DNA from: Zygnema circumcarinatum
Lineage: Eukaryota > Streptophyta > Zygnematophyceae > Zygnematales > Zygnemataceae
Length of the DNA: 59,632 bases
Direction: 5' to 3'
Assembly (NCBI GenBank): GCA_037447605.1
Contig: CM074805.1
Coordinates: 449,738 to 509,369, forward strand
Made by a program: the position numbers and the translations under genes. Below are positions 31,145 to 42,187 of the stretch, piece after piece (the first letter of the stretch is position 1; every line of letters begins with the position of its first letter). The notes beneath the pieces are model-generated. The model made no database searches and had not been told where the DNA came from. It was given only the letters and a program-made list of their open reading frames with translations.

Positions 31145-33657
31145 TCATCGAAGGGACCCCGCGGGAGTCAAAACTCCATTGGTGCTGTAGAGGGAGCGAG
31201 CGGTGTTGAAAAAATGCGCCACGCTCTCTTCCGGGGTTCCAACCAGCACTCCATGGCCGAGGTTGAGGATGTGTCCTCGCGGGCCCGCCTTCGCTACCAC
31301 TCTGTGCATGCCAAGCCCCCTCTCTCCCACCTCCTCATCCGATACAACTCAAGCAACCCAACACAGAAAAGGACAAGAAAGGGGGGGGAGAGAGAGAGAG
31401 AGAGAGAAAAGAGAAAAGCGAGAGACGAGAAGGGAAAGGGGGAGAAGAGCGAGAAGGGAGGAGAGAGAAGAGATAGAAACCTCAGAAGAGAAAAGAGAGA
31501 AACTAGAGAAGATAGGAGAGAGACGAGAGGAGAGGGCAGAGAGCAGAGAGAGAGAGAGAGACAAGAGAAAGAAGAGAGAAGCGGCAAAAAAAGATGACCG
31601 TTTTCGTAAGCCGGAGAACCCTAACCTTTGAATGGCGTCCGTAATAGCACTTGGGGCAGCAAAGAGAACGGCAGGGTCCACATTTCCCTGCACAGCACAG
31701 GAGGGTCCGAGCCTCTCTCTTGCATCCGCCATGTCGATGGTCCAATCAAGGCCCACCACATCGACTCCCGTGGAGCCCATCCTCTCCAAAAGGCCTCCAC
31801 TCCCATTGGCGTAGAGAACGAGAGGCACCTCCGGGTGAGCCGCCTTCACTCTGTCTACCACCTGCTCAAGCAGCCACCTCGCTCACGCTCAGAAAGGAGG
31901 TCCAGTTGCAAAGGGCTTCTTGAGGAGGGAGAGGAAGCGGAGGGTGGAGAGAGGAGATGAGGGAGAGGAAGCGAAAGGTGGAGAGGAGAGGAGGGAAAGG
32001 AAGCGGAGGGTGGAGAGAGAAGAGGAGGGAGAGGAAGCGGACGGTGGAGAGAGGAGAGGAGGGAGAGGAAGCGGAGGGTGGAGAGAGGAGAGGAGGGAGA
32101 GGAAGCGGAGGGTGGAGAGAGGAGAGGAGGGAGAGGAAGCGGAGGGTGGAGAGAGGAGAGGAGGGAGAGGAAGCGGAGGGTGGAGAGAGAGGAGAGGAGG
32201 GAGAGGAAGCGGAGGGTGGAGAGAGGAGAGGAGGGAGAGGAAGCGGAGGGTGGAGAGAGGAGAGGAGGGAGAGGAAGCGGAGGGTGGAGAGAGGAGAGGA
32301 GGGAGAGGAAGCGGAGGGTGGAGAGAGGAGAGGAGGGAGAGGGAGGAAAGACTCCAGCGTCAGGCTGCTATCGACGTCCAAGGCGCGAGTGAGCTTCTTA
32401 CCTGCTGAATGTAGGGCTTTGACCACAAGTCCCACTGGTCCGGAGGGAGCTGACCACCCCAGGAGTCGAAAATTTGAATGCACTGCGCGCCAGCCTCGAT
32501 TTGAAAAATCGCATAAGTGGCCAACTGCTCCGCCAGAGAGGAGAGGATTCCTTGCAGGATAGCAGGAGCTTGCAGAGCCATGGTTTTAATCACAGTGTAA
32601 GTCCGCGTGCTCTTCCCCTCCACGCAGTATGTGGCAAGGGTCCAAGGGGCTCCAATAAAGCCCAGCACTGCAGCTGCATTGCCCACCTGCCCAGCCATAA
32701 GCCCTGCCTCAACCATTGACTTGCTCGCACCTCACCCTCTAGACCTATACTTCACCATCAGCCAATCTTGGGGGCGTAGGTACATTTTGTGCCAATGATT
32801 TCCTCTCCGGTCGACATCAAACACCCCGCTTCTTTGCAGTATGGCAAGTACCAACGTTGTCCTCGAGCATTTTTAAAGCACACTGAAAATACTAAAAGGC
32901 TTAGGCATTTTTCAGTGATACACGGTCGACCATTTTGTTCATAAGTCATGCATTCTTATAATTTGATTCTAAGAGGAATACAACTAACAAGTCCACCTCA
33001 AAAAGCCCTTCTCATTTCAAGAATTCAACAATTTTGAAACTTAATACCTCCTAGTGAAGAAAGCTGCCAGCCCAACACCTCACCTCGGCGCGCAGACATC
33101 GCAGGGAGTCTCCAACAAAGCTGAGCTGCGAGAGGTCGAGAGAATGCAGAGTGTCCAAAGACTCCTTTGACCTAATTGGCGCCTCAATAAGGGGTCCTTT
33201 GTTCTCATCTATCTCAAAGGGGATACCCATCGCCGGGAGAGGTGTGAGAATGTCAGAGAACAAAATGACGCCGTCAGGTTGGAAGGATTCCCATGGCTGC
33301 AGAGAAATCTGAACAATCAGGTCCGTCGTCTCCGACCGCTCACGGAACGACGGGTGCTTTTCAGACAGTTTACGGTACGATGCCATGTAACGACCTGCTT
33401 GCCGCATCATCCAGGCAGGCGGGCGGGGAACAGCCTCTCCCCGAGCAGCTCGAACAAGAAGAGGATCTACACCCTCCATAATTTGAACCCCCATTATGAT
33501 ACAAACCCTCATTTTCAGCTAGAATTTGGTTGAGAGTGGCGGGAATTAATAAGGATAAACGAATTTAAGGGAATGCATCTTACCCATATCGGCGCTGCAG
33601 CAAACAGCTAGAGCGTGGTGTCTGCGCTGCGTCTGCTGAGGCTGCTGAGGGAGCCAT
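31145..33657 (-). CDS. UROD: Uroporphyrinogen decarboxylase
   Basis: Converts uroporphyrinogen III to coproporphyrinogen III in heme and chlorophyll synthesis, in the plastid of plants. Exons (minus): 33584-33657, 33084-33507, 32402-32686, 31626-31861 and 31145-31301. All joins are in phase, giving 391 residues. Signatures: [19 protein letters not shown] (substrate Arg residues), [19 protein letters not shown] (the catalytic Asp), [82 protein letters not shown] and [19 protein letters not shown] with the active-site His. The short Ala/Ser/Arg N-terminus ([20 protein letters not shown]) is consistent with the start of a plastid leader. The first intron's acceptor is weak. Intron 3 carries a 34-bp minisatellite. 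Confidence 0.95.
31377..31600. repeat. GA-rich purine tract in UROD intron
   Basis: Polypurine on the plus strand (polypyrimidine in the sense direction of the gene), filling most of intron 4 between coding exons 31145-31301 and 31626-31861. Confidence 0.9.
31930..32346. repeat. 34-bp minisatellite, about 12 copies, in UROD intron
   Basis: A tandem array with a 34-bp period. The unit is purine-rich and contains AAGCGGAGGGTGGAGAG. Later copies are nearly identical, with one 2-bp length variant near 32190; the first copies are shorter and diverged. It fills the intron between UROD coding exons 31626-31861 and 32402-32686. It is open in three plus-strand frames only because it lacks T-rich stop codons. 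Confidence 0.95.
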
Positions 33658-33992
33658 TCTGAGCACCTCCAGGAGCTGCAGACCCCTTCCAACCCCAATT
33701 CGCTTGAGATTCAAGGAAACGGAAGTTTATGAGACAACAGAGTTAGAAAATTTTAGAAGCAACTCCTTTAAAGGACGCGCTTCCTCGCGTGGAAAATCCA
33801 AGTGAGCTGAGACCCTTGCCTGCCACTTGATAGTGCTGCGGGAGAAGGAATGCGGCAGGCAGCCATCCCTCCGAAGAGTCTCGCCGATGGCAGGATGTTT
33901 AGAATAGATAGAGAGAGAGAGAGCGAGCGAGAGAGAGAGTGAGAGAGAGAGAGACGAGAGAAGGGAGGCACGAGGGAAGGGGAGAGAGAGAA

Positions 33993-34046
33993 GGGGGGGG
34001 GGGGGGGGNNNNNNNNNNGGGGGGGGGGGGGGGGGGGGGGGGGGGG
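33993..34046. other. Poly-G tract with a 10-N assembly gap (34009-34018)
   Basis: Homopolymer G on both sides of ten Ns, so the length is unresolved. It lies upstream of UROD and next to a GA microsatellite (33905-33955). Confidence 0.95.
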
Positions 34047-35010
34047 AGAGGGCGCAATCAGGAGTGGATAAAATGGCGACTTTTGGGATAACTCGCGGCC
34101 CTTAGCCCTAAATGGAGACGAGTGCTGCCTGTACCGAATCAATGATATCGTTAACCATGCATCGTATCGTATCGGGATATCTTTTCATATCGCTGTGCTT
34201 TGATTCGTTGAAGATGCACCGTGGTGCCTCCACAGAACCTTACAATGACTGCATTTTCCGAATTCAAGCAAACAAACGATGACTGAGACGGACTGAGAAG
34301 ATGGAGGTCAAGCCTTCCATGGGAGTGATGGATGAGACATGACTGTTGTACCGAACTTGAACAATTACGCTGAACAGCTTTGAGCTGTATAGAATTCAAC
34401 CAGGTTATATGTGAGACGGTTGATTGCCGAGGATCAGCTAAGTTCATTTTTCTTTTTTATAAGAGTTTTTAGGCAGAGTGAGGGAGAGAAGCAAGAGAAG
34501 CCGGTGAACTGGCATTGGTCTCTTAACTGTACATGGACAAAAGCCAATATGCAGGACCAATGTGCACCGGTCAAATCGACCTATGAGTGAAAGGAAGGCT
34601 TTGAGCGGAACCCTGCTTCTAAGCCTAACAGCACGGCTCGAAAGCAGCGAAGGTCGCCAATATGGGGCACATCTCGCTGCGGGAAGGAAACTAAATCATG
34701 CGTATTCCTACATAACGTTTGCCTGCATTCTCTGACCCTCTGTCCCCTGCCTGCCATTCTCCCAATCCCCCACTTCCCCTCTCTACCTCCTCATCTCCCC
34801 ATCGTTGTCCCCAGCATAACAAAGCACGCGTCTCTCCATCCTCCACTTCTATTGAGGAGGCGGTGGCATATTCTCATTCACCATTCCACCAGAAAGCAGA
34901 TGAGCCACGTAGTGCTGCAAGCATAAGAGAACAACCCCATCACAGATAGTCAGAACATGCAGTAAAGAAGTTCAGCCTCCAGTCCCACCCCTCCCTGTCT
35001 TCCCCCTCCC
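34047..35010. other. Intergenic spacer, no gene recognised
   Basis: Contains short open frames only. No repeat family or motif stood out. Confidence 0.4.
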
Positions 35011-36264
35011 TTAAGGCGGCCATCCTACCGCGTGGTATGCGTACGGAGCCTGGCCTTGGCGGTCGAAGTGCTTCCCTAAAATAGTGAACTCTAGAGGGCC
35101 CCAATCCTCCTGCTCGTACACGTTCCCCAGGGCCTGCTTGTATAGCTGCAGACCTCCCTTCACCCGGACCATATCAGTTGACCTCCAGAATGTTAAGCAT
35201 TGCTTTCTTCAGAAAAGAACTAACTAAGACAGTCGCTTGTATAAATCACACTTAACGCAGCCATCGGTGAAGTCAATTCGTTGGCATTTTCATTCTCTTG
35301 GAATGATGCCTCTTTGTTGCGTATGGGCCCTCAGCTCACCGTCATATGAGTACTTACCACTACCACCTTTAGGGAAAGGAGAGCCTACGTGATTGAACAA
35401 TGCTAGTGTTCGAACTGAGGCTATGAATGCAGTCAAATTGCTGAAATCCTAAACACCAAAAGGAGGAACTGAAGATGAGAAAGGAAAGGAGGCTCGACCT
35501 TTCCCACATCCACCAGAAGTTCAGTCCCTGCAGCATATCCGCTATAGGGAGTGGCTTCCTGCGGCACGTGAGCCCGCAAACTGCATGGAGCCATGAAACG
35601 CACTGGCAACATCACTAACCAACGGCATGGCTTATAGAAAACATCGGCGATGATTGACGTTATCAGCATTTCAACCGTTTTGAATCGTGCAGAGAGCTTA
35701 CAAGGGACCGAAGCGCATAATTGAAAGAACTTGTGGTTTAGAGTATATTTCATGAACTGGTGCCCAAACCCTTTCCTTTGTAGAAGTGCACGCTACTTTG
35801 GCATGCGTTGCATGATAAGCAAGAACTTCCTCTAACAGATATCCATCGAAAGATTCATGTCCCATACACATCCAACTTCCAGGGTTCCGGGACTTTGTTT
35901 CACTAATTTTTGCTTGCTCGAAGTGGGGCAAGGTGGTTGATTCAATATCCGAGATCAGGTTTGAGAGGAGCTATATCCTATCTTCATTTATAAAGAGCTG
36001 CCATTGTGCAACAAAGGTAAGAAGTTGCTTTCTTAAAACAATCAAGTATGGTTCATCCAGAACCGAGACCTGAGAGCTTCACAAACCCATGAATGTTCAT
36101 TCCACTGCGAAATGGGATGATGTAGGCGATATTATCGTATAATCTAGGTGAATTTACCTGATGTTGCCATAGATGTATGCAGCAGCAAAGGTGATGCCGA
36201 ACATGCGCACATCATTCGCAATCCGTTGGAACCTCTGCACCTCCCAAATGGACCTGCCAGCCAT
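35011..36264 (-). CDS. Incompletely resolved uncharacterised gene, at least three coding exons
   Basis: Three minus-strand segments look coding. 36158-36264 starts MAGRSIWEVQRFQRIANDVR and continues MFGITFAAAYIYGNI to a GTAAAT donor. 35499-35558 reads EATPYSGYAAGTELLVDVGK. 35011-35157 reads GGLQLYKQALGNVYEQEDWG and continues through FTILGKHFDRQGQAPYAYHA to a TAA. The last two join in phase 0. The first ends in phase 2, so at least one exon between 35559 and 36157 is missing from my model. The N-terminal segment may be a short hydrophobic or mitochondrial-type helix. I do not recognise the family. Confidence is moderate for the exons and low for the complete gene. Confidence 0.45.
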
Positions 36265-36589
36265 GGCTGCTCCTTAATATGCGAATGCGTCTCTCTCCCT
36301 CCCCTGCAAGTCTAACCTAATCGTGCCACCTCATTGCATTCCTATCCTTGAGGTATCAACTCCTCCAGTGATCAAGCTTCTTCACAAAAGCAAAAAACAA
36401 AATTTCACGGCTGAAAAAATCCTGCAAACAAGAAGCATTCTTTCAGGAGATCTCCGCATTCATTCATATATATATTATATATTTTCCATACAAATCCTTG
36501 ATCACAGCACTTGCTGCAGCAGTCCCTCTGCAGGAAGTAGAGACCCACTTTGTTATTATTATTACTTGGAATTTTACCCACTGAGCCCC

Positions 36590-36850
36590 TTTGTACGGGA
36601 ACTAAAAATTTTGTACTGTACTGGTACAGTACAATTTTCGTACGAAATTTGTACACAATACCGTACTTTTACGTACCTTTTGTAAGGTACGTTTTCGCTG
36701 TGCGCCCAACCTTTGGCTGTCTCCCGTCTCGAACCGGTTATTCTGCCACGTCACATTCTTACACGTGCGCGGTTCCATGATGTGGAGTTGACATGTCATG
36801 TCACATGCTGGATGCGGATGAGGCAGCATGTTACGTCACGTCACCACTTC
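36590..36850. promoter_or_regulatory. GTAC-rich and ACGT-rich divergent promoter region
   Basis: Eight or more GTAC cores within 36592-36685 (GGTACAGTACAATTTTCGTACG and similar), followed by CACGTCAC, ACACGTGCG and repeated ACGTCACGTCAC motifs at about 36745-36843. It lies between the divergent genes starting at 36264 (minus) and 37133 (plus). Confidence 0.45.
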
Positions 36851-37132
36851 CCCCCCCCGTCTCTTTGAAGGTTCGCCTGAAGGGCAGCCTCATGTAATTG
36901 TTTGGTTCTGTTGGTGTTGAGTGGCGAAGGCGGCTGTGGTGGAGAGAGTGAGAAAGGGAGAGAGAAAGGCGCGGACAATGTGCAGGCTTTGGGTTGACAA
37001 TGGCTCGTGAAGGCCAGAAGATATGCACACGTCCGCCGTTATCTCCGATCATTCGGGCGCTTGGAATATGAGTGGTAAGCGGAGGGGAATTTAGAGAGGC
37101 AGGTGGTGCATCAGAAGTGCATCCCCTGAGTC

Positions 37133-40100
37133 ATGGCTGGCTGCCAGCTTTCAGGCATGCTCTGTTCAGTGAGATGGATGAATTGTGCTGAAGGCAGAAC
37201 GCCATGGCTTACTCTGTCGCGAAATTCGTCATGGCGGAGCTCGTCGTGCCCTACTTGCAATGCCAAGAATGTTTGCTCAGTGGAAGCAAGAAGAAGCTCG
37301 TCTGGAACAATTTGGAAAGCACAGGGTCCATTGTTGCGGTTTGGATGTCCAGGCATTGCTGGAGCTCCGGAAGAATCCCTTGCGCGCCCATGGGAAAGTT
37401 TGAACACCTTAAGGAGCTGCGGCAGAATGGGAGTAGGAAAGGGAATGCTTAATCAGGCACAATACATCTGTAGAGAGTCAGATGATGCGGACACGGAGAG
37501 CGAAGGTGCCGTGAAAAATAAAGTAATTGTGGAATTGGACTGGAATTTGCTTTTTTCCAAGGGAAGGCTTGCTCTCCTTGCGGCGGCCTCTCTATGTTCT
37601 CTTCAACATTTCAGTGCAGGACAAGCAATTGCGGCAGATGAGTTCAACCGCAGAAGTGTCGGAGATGTGAGAGCTGGCAGACGGCATCACAGAAGGCGGC
37701 TAAGTAAAGAGGTTTTGGAAAGTCATAGCGATAATAGTGCAGCGAGTGGTAGTGCCAGTGGTAGTGAAGACGATGGAAACGTGACGCTCGTTATTGACTT
37801 CGAGGAGGTGAAGCAGAAGGCTGGAAAGGCGATGGGAAGCGTGAAGGGGAGGGCGGAAGATGCAGCAAATGGAGTCAAAAGAGCTGCTCAGAGAGCTGTT
37901 CAGGAAGCCAAGTAAGGTGAATGCGGAGACGAGACATCGAGAGGAAGGGTGGTGTGCGGGAGGGGGCAGTAGGGGAGGAGGGAGGGAGGGGAGGGGAGGG
38001 GGTGGGGAAGGGAGGGGGGATGGGGGAATGGGGAGGGGAGAGGGAGCTGGGGGAGTGGGCATAGGGAAAGAGATGGAGTGGGAGTAGTTATGCTGAAGGT
38101 GGATTGATTTCTGTAACTTGACGAGGTATATAAACGTTAGGCTGCGATTCCCTTAAAGTTCTCATGCCAAGGAAATGTCGAATATTCTGTTGTTAGGCAG
38201 GTTTCCTGGGTTGTTCATGATTTTGCTGCGTTCCTTGGTCTCTCATGATTGCTTTAGATTAGGCTCCTCTGCTTTTTACACCTCTTTTGTTTAGTCGTGG
38301 TACAATCTCGAGACGGTGTGACAAGCTAGGTGATTGCAAATGCGGATTGATGGCAACGTACGTTAGCCACTTGAATTTTATTCTTGAGTCTGTCTTTTGT
38401 TTCCTGTAACTTTGTCTTTCTAATAATTTCTATATTGACCCTCAAGTTTGTTTCATCAGGCAAACAGTCGATGACTTGCGATCGGCCATTCAATTTCAGC
38501 CAGGAGGCCGATTGGTCGTTTCGATTCGCCGAGACTTTTTTCAAGGACCCCTCCTCGTCCTGGCGATTGTTATCTTCCTCTCTATAGCAAGGAAATGGCT
38601 TTGGAGGCTATTCCATTTTTTAGGGTTTGGTTGGTCAGAGCATTACGGAGGACGAGAGAGAATTGTAAGGGATAGATCGTTAGGAGGAAGAGAAGTACGA
38701 GTCGGGAATCCCCGCAGTTCTCCAAGCATCACCCCTACTGCATCATCCTTTAAACCGACTACTTCATCTTGGTCTGATGGACGCTTGTCTAACCCCTTAG
38801 ATGATGGGAGAAGGCAGTCGCGATCAGAGCAGGATCTACGGAAACAGCAAAGAGCCCTTCCAGTAAAACGGAAAATCTCACTCCCTCCATGGTGGGTCCC
38901 CATGGAGCCTCCTCTTGATGTCAATGGGGAGTCAAAGGAGCAGGGAAGGCGGGAAGCACAGGCGTTTCTGGAAGGTGAGGAATTGTCTGAATTACCCTGC
39001 TGGTATGCTACATTCATAAGTAGGGCTTTTGGAGACAAGACTTGTGGGACTGTCATATGAGATTTTTGCATTTACTTTGATTCCGGGGTTTCAGGAATGC
39101 TTGATCGACGGCTGGGAGGAAGCGACTTCAGCGAGCAGGACATTTTGGAGGTGCGTATGCTTTTTTATGTGCTTCGTGGCCTTTCACTAATAAAAGGGAA
39201 TATGGCCTTGGATGTATGAGTTATGCAGGAAAACCCGCAGTTGTATCTTTGCCATCATGTCATTTCACTTGCGCCAAATATGCTGCACTGTTTTTTGACT
39301 GTTTTTTCACTTTCATGTGACTGAAGTTGTGTAGTCCTTTGTTCCCTTTTCAGCTCCGGTGGCTCTGCTGGAAGAGTGGTGTATCAGTTTTTTTGCCTAC
39401 CAGCAACACTCGCGATGCTCTATATCGAGCAGCAGTGAATGTAGCTATTGCTGCTTCTGCAAGGTGAAGTCTAATAATCCAAATGAATACAACCCCCCCC
39501 CCTGAAGTCTCCACATAAACAACACACATGGTCATCTACATTGCACGATTTCGAAGCCAATGCTGCGGGGTTCTATGTACATAGCCGAATGAGAGACGGA
39601 ACTGTAGCTGTACGTGTTCTATGTGAGTCCTTGGCATCGTACTGAAGGCATTCTATGTGCTGCTGCAGGGGAGGTTCTATTGGCGTAAATCCTGTGTCTG
39701 CTCCGAAATTCGTTTCTGGATTTGCAGGTGCCATTGGAGTGGAGGAAGAGCGAGCTGCCTCTATAGCGAGTGCCGCTGTGGCAGCAAGGATGCGCTCTGC
39801 TTTCTTGCAGGCGTGGGTGAGTTTTTGGGCATTTCAAAAAGGCCCCATACAGTATTCAAGAGTTTCATGCCGTACGGGAGTTTGTATGATGTCTTACAGC
39901 ACTTCGTGTCGCTTCTGCTGAAGGGCTTTATGCCGGTTGAATGGCTTCCGTAGAGGTCCTCCGCCCCTTTGCATGCATCCGAATTGCTTCTCCTTGGCTT
40001 TTTTCTCACTCTTCGTGCACCTTTTTTGACAGGCCCTTCTGAAGCAGGAGCGGAAAGCGGAGGCGAAGGAGGAATTGGCAGCCATAGCCTCAATTCTCAG

Positions 40101-40144
40101 CGTGTATCCTCCCGATCCTTCTGCTGTGAGTCACATAACTCAGC

Positions 40145-40225
<81 letters not shown>

Positions 40226-40556
40226 GCATGCACGCTCTAGACAAAGACGAGGCGCAGACAGTTCATGCATGACCTTCTGGGTTTCTGCTCTTCCCATGCA
40301 CTTCATATCTCCTGTTTGACTGCGATTCAGTGATGCATGGATGAATTAGGAATGTGATTGAAGTGTGGTGGTTGCCATGCTGCAGCCGGAAGTGGACATG
40401 GTGGCAAGAGGGATTGTGCCCCGATTGGCCCGCGAGGACAGGCAGGAGGTCCTCTCTCTGTACGGAGAGGCGGGAGGGAAGCAGACGGAACCCATAGCAG
40501 CGGCCGCCCTTGGCTTGGAGACCCGCAGAAGGCCCCCCCCCTCCTTCCCGCAGTAG
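37133..40556 (+). CDS. Predicted plastid membrane protein, uncharacterised, seven exons
   Basis: Exons 37133-37911, 38460-38974, 39095-39150, 39354-39463, 39669-39816, 40033-40125 and 40386-40556 keep phase throughout, giving 623 residues. The first ~100 residues resemble a transit peptide. RLALLAAASLCSLQHFSAGQ then AIAADEF at about 165 looks like a thylakoid-type signal with an AxA cleavage site. A Ser-rich segment and an amphipathic helix (EVKQKAGKAMGSVKGRAEDA) run across the exon 1/2 join into QTVDDLRSAIQFQPGGRLVV. A membrane span follows (GPLLVLAIVIFLSIARKWLW), then LPPWWVPMEPP and Ala-rich helices (EEERAASIASAAVAARMRSA). Joining exon 1 to the rest depends on the GTAAGG donor at 37912 replacing the in-frame stop. 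If that is wrong there are two genes. Family unknown. Confidence 0.6.
37960..38085. repeat. GGGGA-type purine minisatellite
   Basis: G/A-rich short-unit repeats (GGGAGGGGAGG and variants) in intron 1 of the 37133-40556 gene. It resembles the tract at 1-58. Confidence 0.85.
40145..40226. repeat. (GTT)n microsatellite, about 27 copies
   Basis: Perfect trinucleotide run in intron 6 of the 37133-40556 gene. Confidence 0.98.
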
Positions 40557-42187
40557 ACCTGCGCTTGGGAGGAGGATGTGCTCTTCGTCAAGTCTCATGT
40601 CGCGATGAAGTTCGTGGCCATGTTGAGCATGCGATCTCTAGGAACTCGTAGTTGCATGTAGCTCGTAGGCGGCATAGGTTTGTTGACTCGAAGTCAAGGT
40701 GTCATGATTGTCAGGTCGGGAATAGGTGCAGAAAGTTGACTGATGCGAATATGGTAGAGGCGTACGCTCGAGAATTGGTTGCCAGTTCATAGGTTGCAAA
40801 GGGAACAACATATCCAGAGAGTACTACGACCCCTACTACCATTCATTTGAACAATTGAATAATTCAAGATTTTGGCTGTTCAAAAAAAAAACTGTTCGTA
40901 ACTAGCGTTAAGAAGAAAAACTGTTCTGCTTTCGGTTTCTGGTTTTTTTTTTTTTTTGAACAGCGGTCCTTGTTCAAATGCGAATCCAATACCAAACCGA
41001 TTGAACATTGAATAATTATTTTTCGGTCATTCAATTTCAATATACTTTGCGTTGAAAGATCAACTTTAAGATTCTGGCAAATTGCGTTCAAAATTTGCCG
41101 GTTTTCGTTTCCGTACCGTACGAAAATCGTTCCCTGGCGCAAAAAGTCGTACGGTGAAAACTGGCTGGAGTTAAACAAACCTCTTAGATTGCTTCAATCC
41201 TACGTGGCAAAAAGTGGAATTCACAGGTGCAATTTTCAATTTGAGAAACTATTCATTTCGAGTGTTCAAAAAGTTCAAATGAAACCTTTTAATTTGACCA
41301 TCGAACAATTCCAAGAAAAAAGTTCATTTGTTCAAATTAATGGTAGTAGGGTAGTGGAATGTTGTTGAGGTTTTCCGAAGAAGCAACAATAATGTGAGAT
41401 TTCTGTTCAATTGCACCAACAAACTTGCATTTCTGAAGGCTTCAAAAATCTTAAAATCTTCAAATCTCTCGCAATCAAAACCCTCCACATTCTGAAACCT
41501 TCGAAACCTGACAACCCTATCGTTCCGTAATCTTCGAAGCCCTCTAAAGTCGAAACCCGAAACGACCTGGTTTTTCTCGGACCCACGTACGGGATGACGC
41601 CATGACTCAGTCTCACGCTCTCATGCCATGTCCCATCCATCCATGCCACATCCATGCATGACAATTGAACGACCCTGCCCATGGTGCCATACATACATAC
41701 ATACATGCATGGATGCATGCATGGGATGGGATGCCATGATGCGCCCCCCACCCCATAGCCGTAGCCCCCCCCGAGGGCAGGACCCTATGCCCGCTGTCAG
41801 CGCGGCCGCCAGGTGCCAGCTGCCGCCCCTCCGCGGCGCCACGTGGCGGGCAGGTGCACACGCGAGGCCAGCGCGCGGCTCTTGCACGCCCCGCGCCGCG
41901 TGGCAACCCTAATTCTGCGCGCGCTGGGGGGCCGCTGGGGGGCGAGGACTGGGAGGGAGTGCGCGGGAGGGAGGGAGAGGGAGAGGGAGAGAGTGGGAAA
42001 GAACTCTCGATTCCGAATGAGAGGAAGGGGAGGGGGAAGCGGGCGTGTGTGACCGTGGCGTAAGTAGGGAAGAGGTAGGAAGGCAGGGAGGTAAGCGGCC
42101 TCCGCGTAGGCTGTGGGAGGAAGGAAGGAGGAGAAAAGAGTAGTGAAGGAAGGTAGAGGGAAGGTAGAGACGGGGAGGGAGAGGAAG
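40557..42187. promoter_or_regulatory. Upstream region of the BSL gene with CATG and ACGT motifs
   Basis: AT-rich DNA with repeated GAACAATT/TTCAATTTGA segments (40845-41340), GTACGG motifs near 41116-41155, a CTTCGAAACC-type repeat (41440-41560), a CATG island with (ATAC)n (41620-41740), CGCCACGTGGCGG near 41838, and a GA-rich leader up to the BSL start. No other gene recognised. Confidence 0.45.

Noticed and set aside
31920-32562. Glu/Arg/Gly repeat protein in the plus orientation
   Set aside because: It is the 34-bp minisatellite in a UROD intron, open in three frames because the unit has no stop codons.
40075-40319. Poly-Leu/poly-Val/poly-Thr frames
   Set aside because: Products of the (GTT)n intronic microsatellite.
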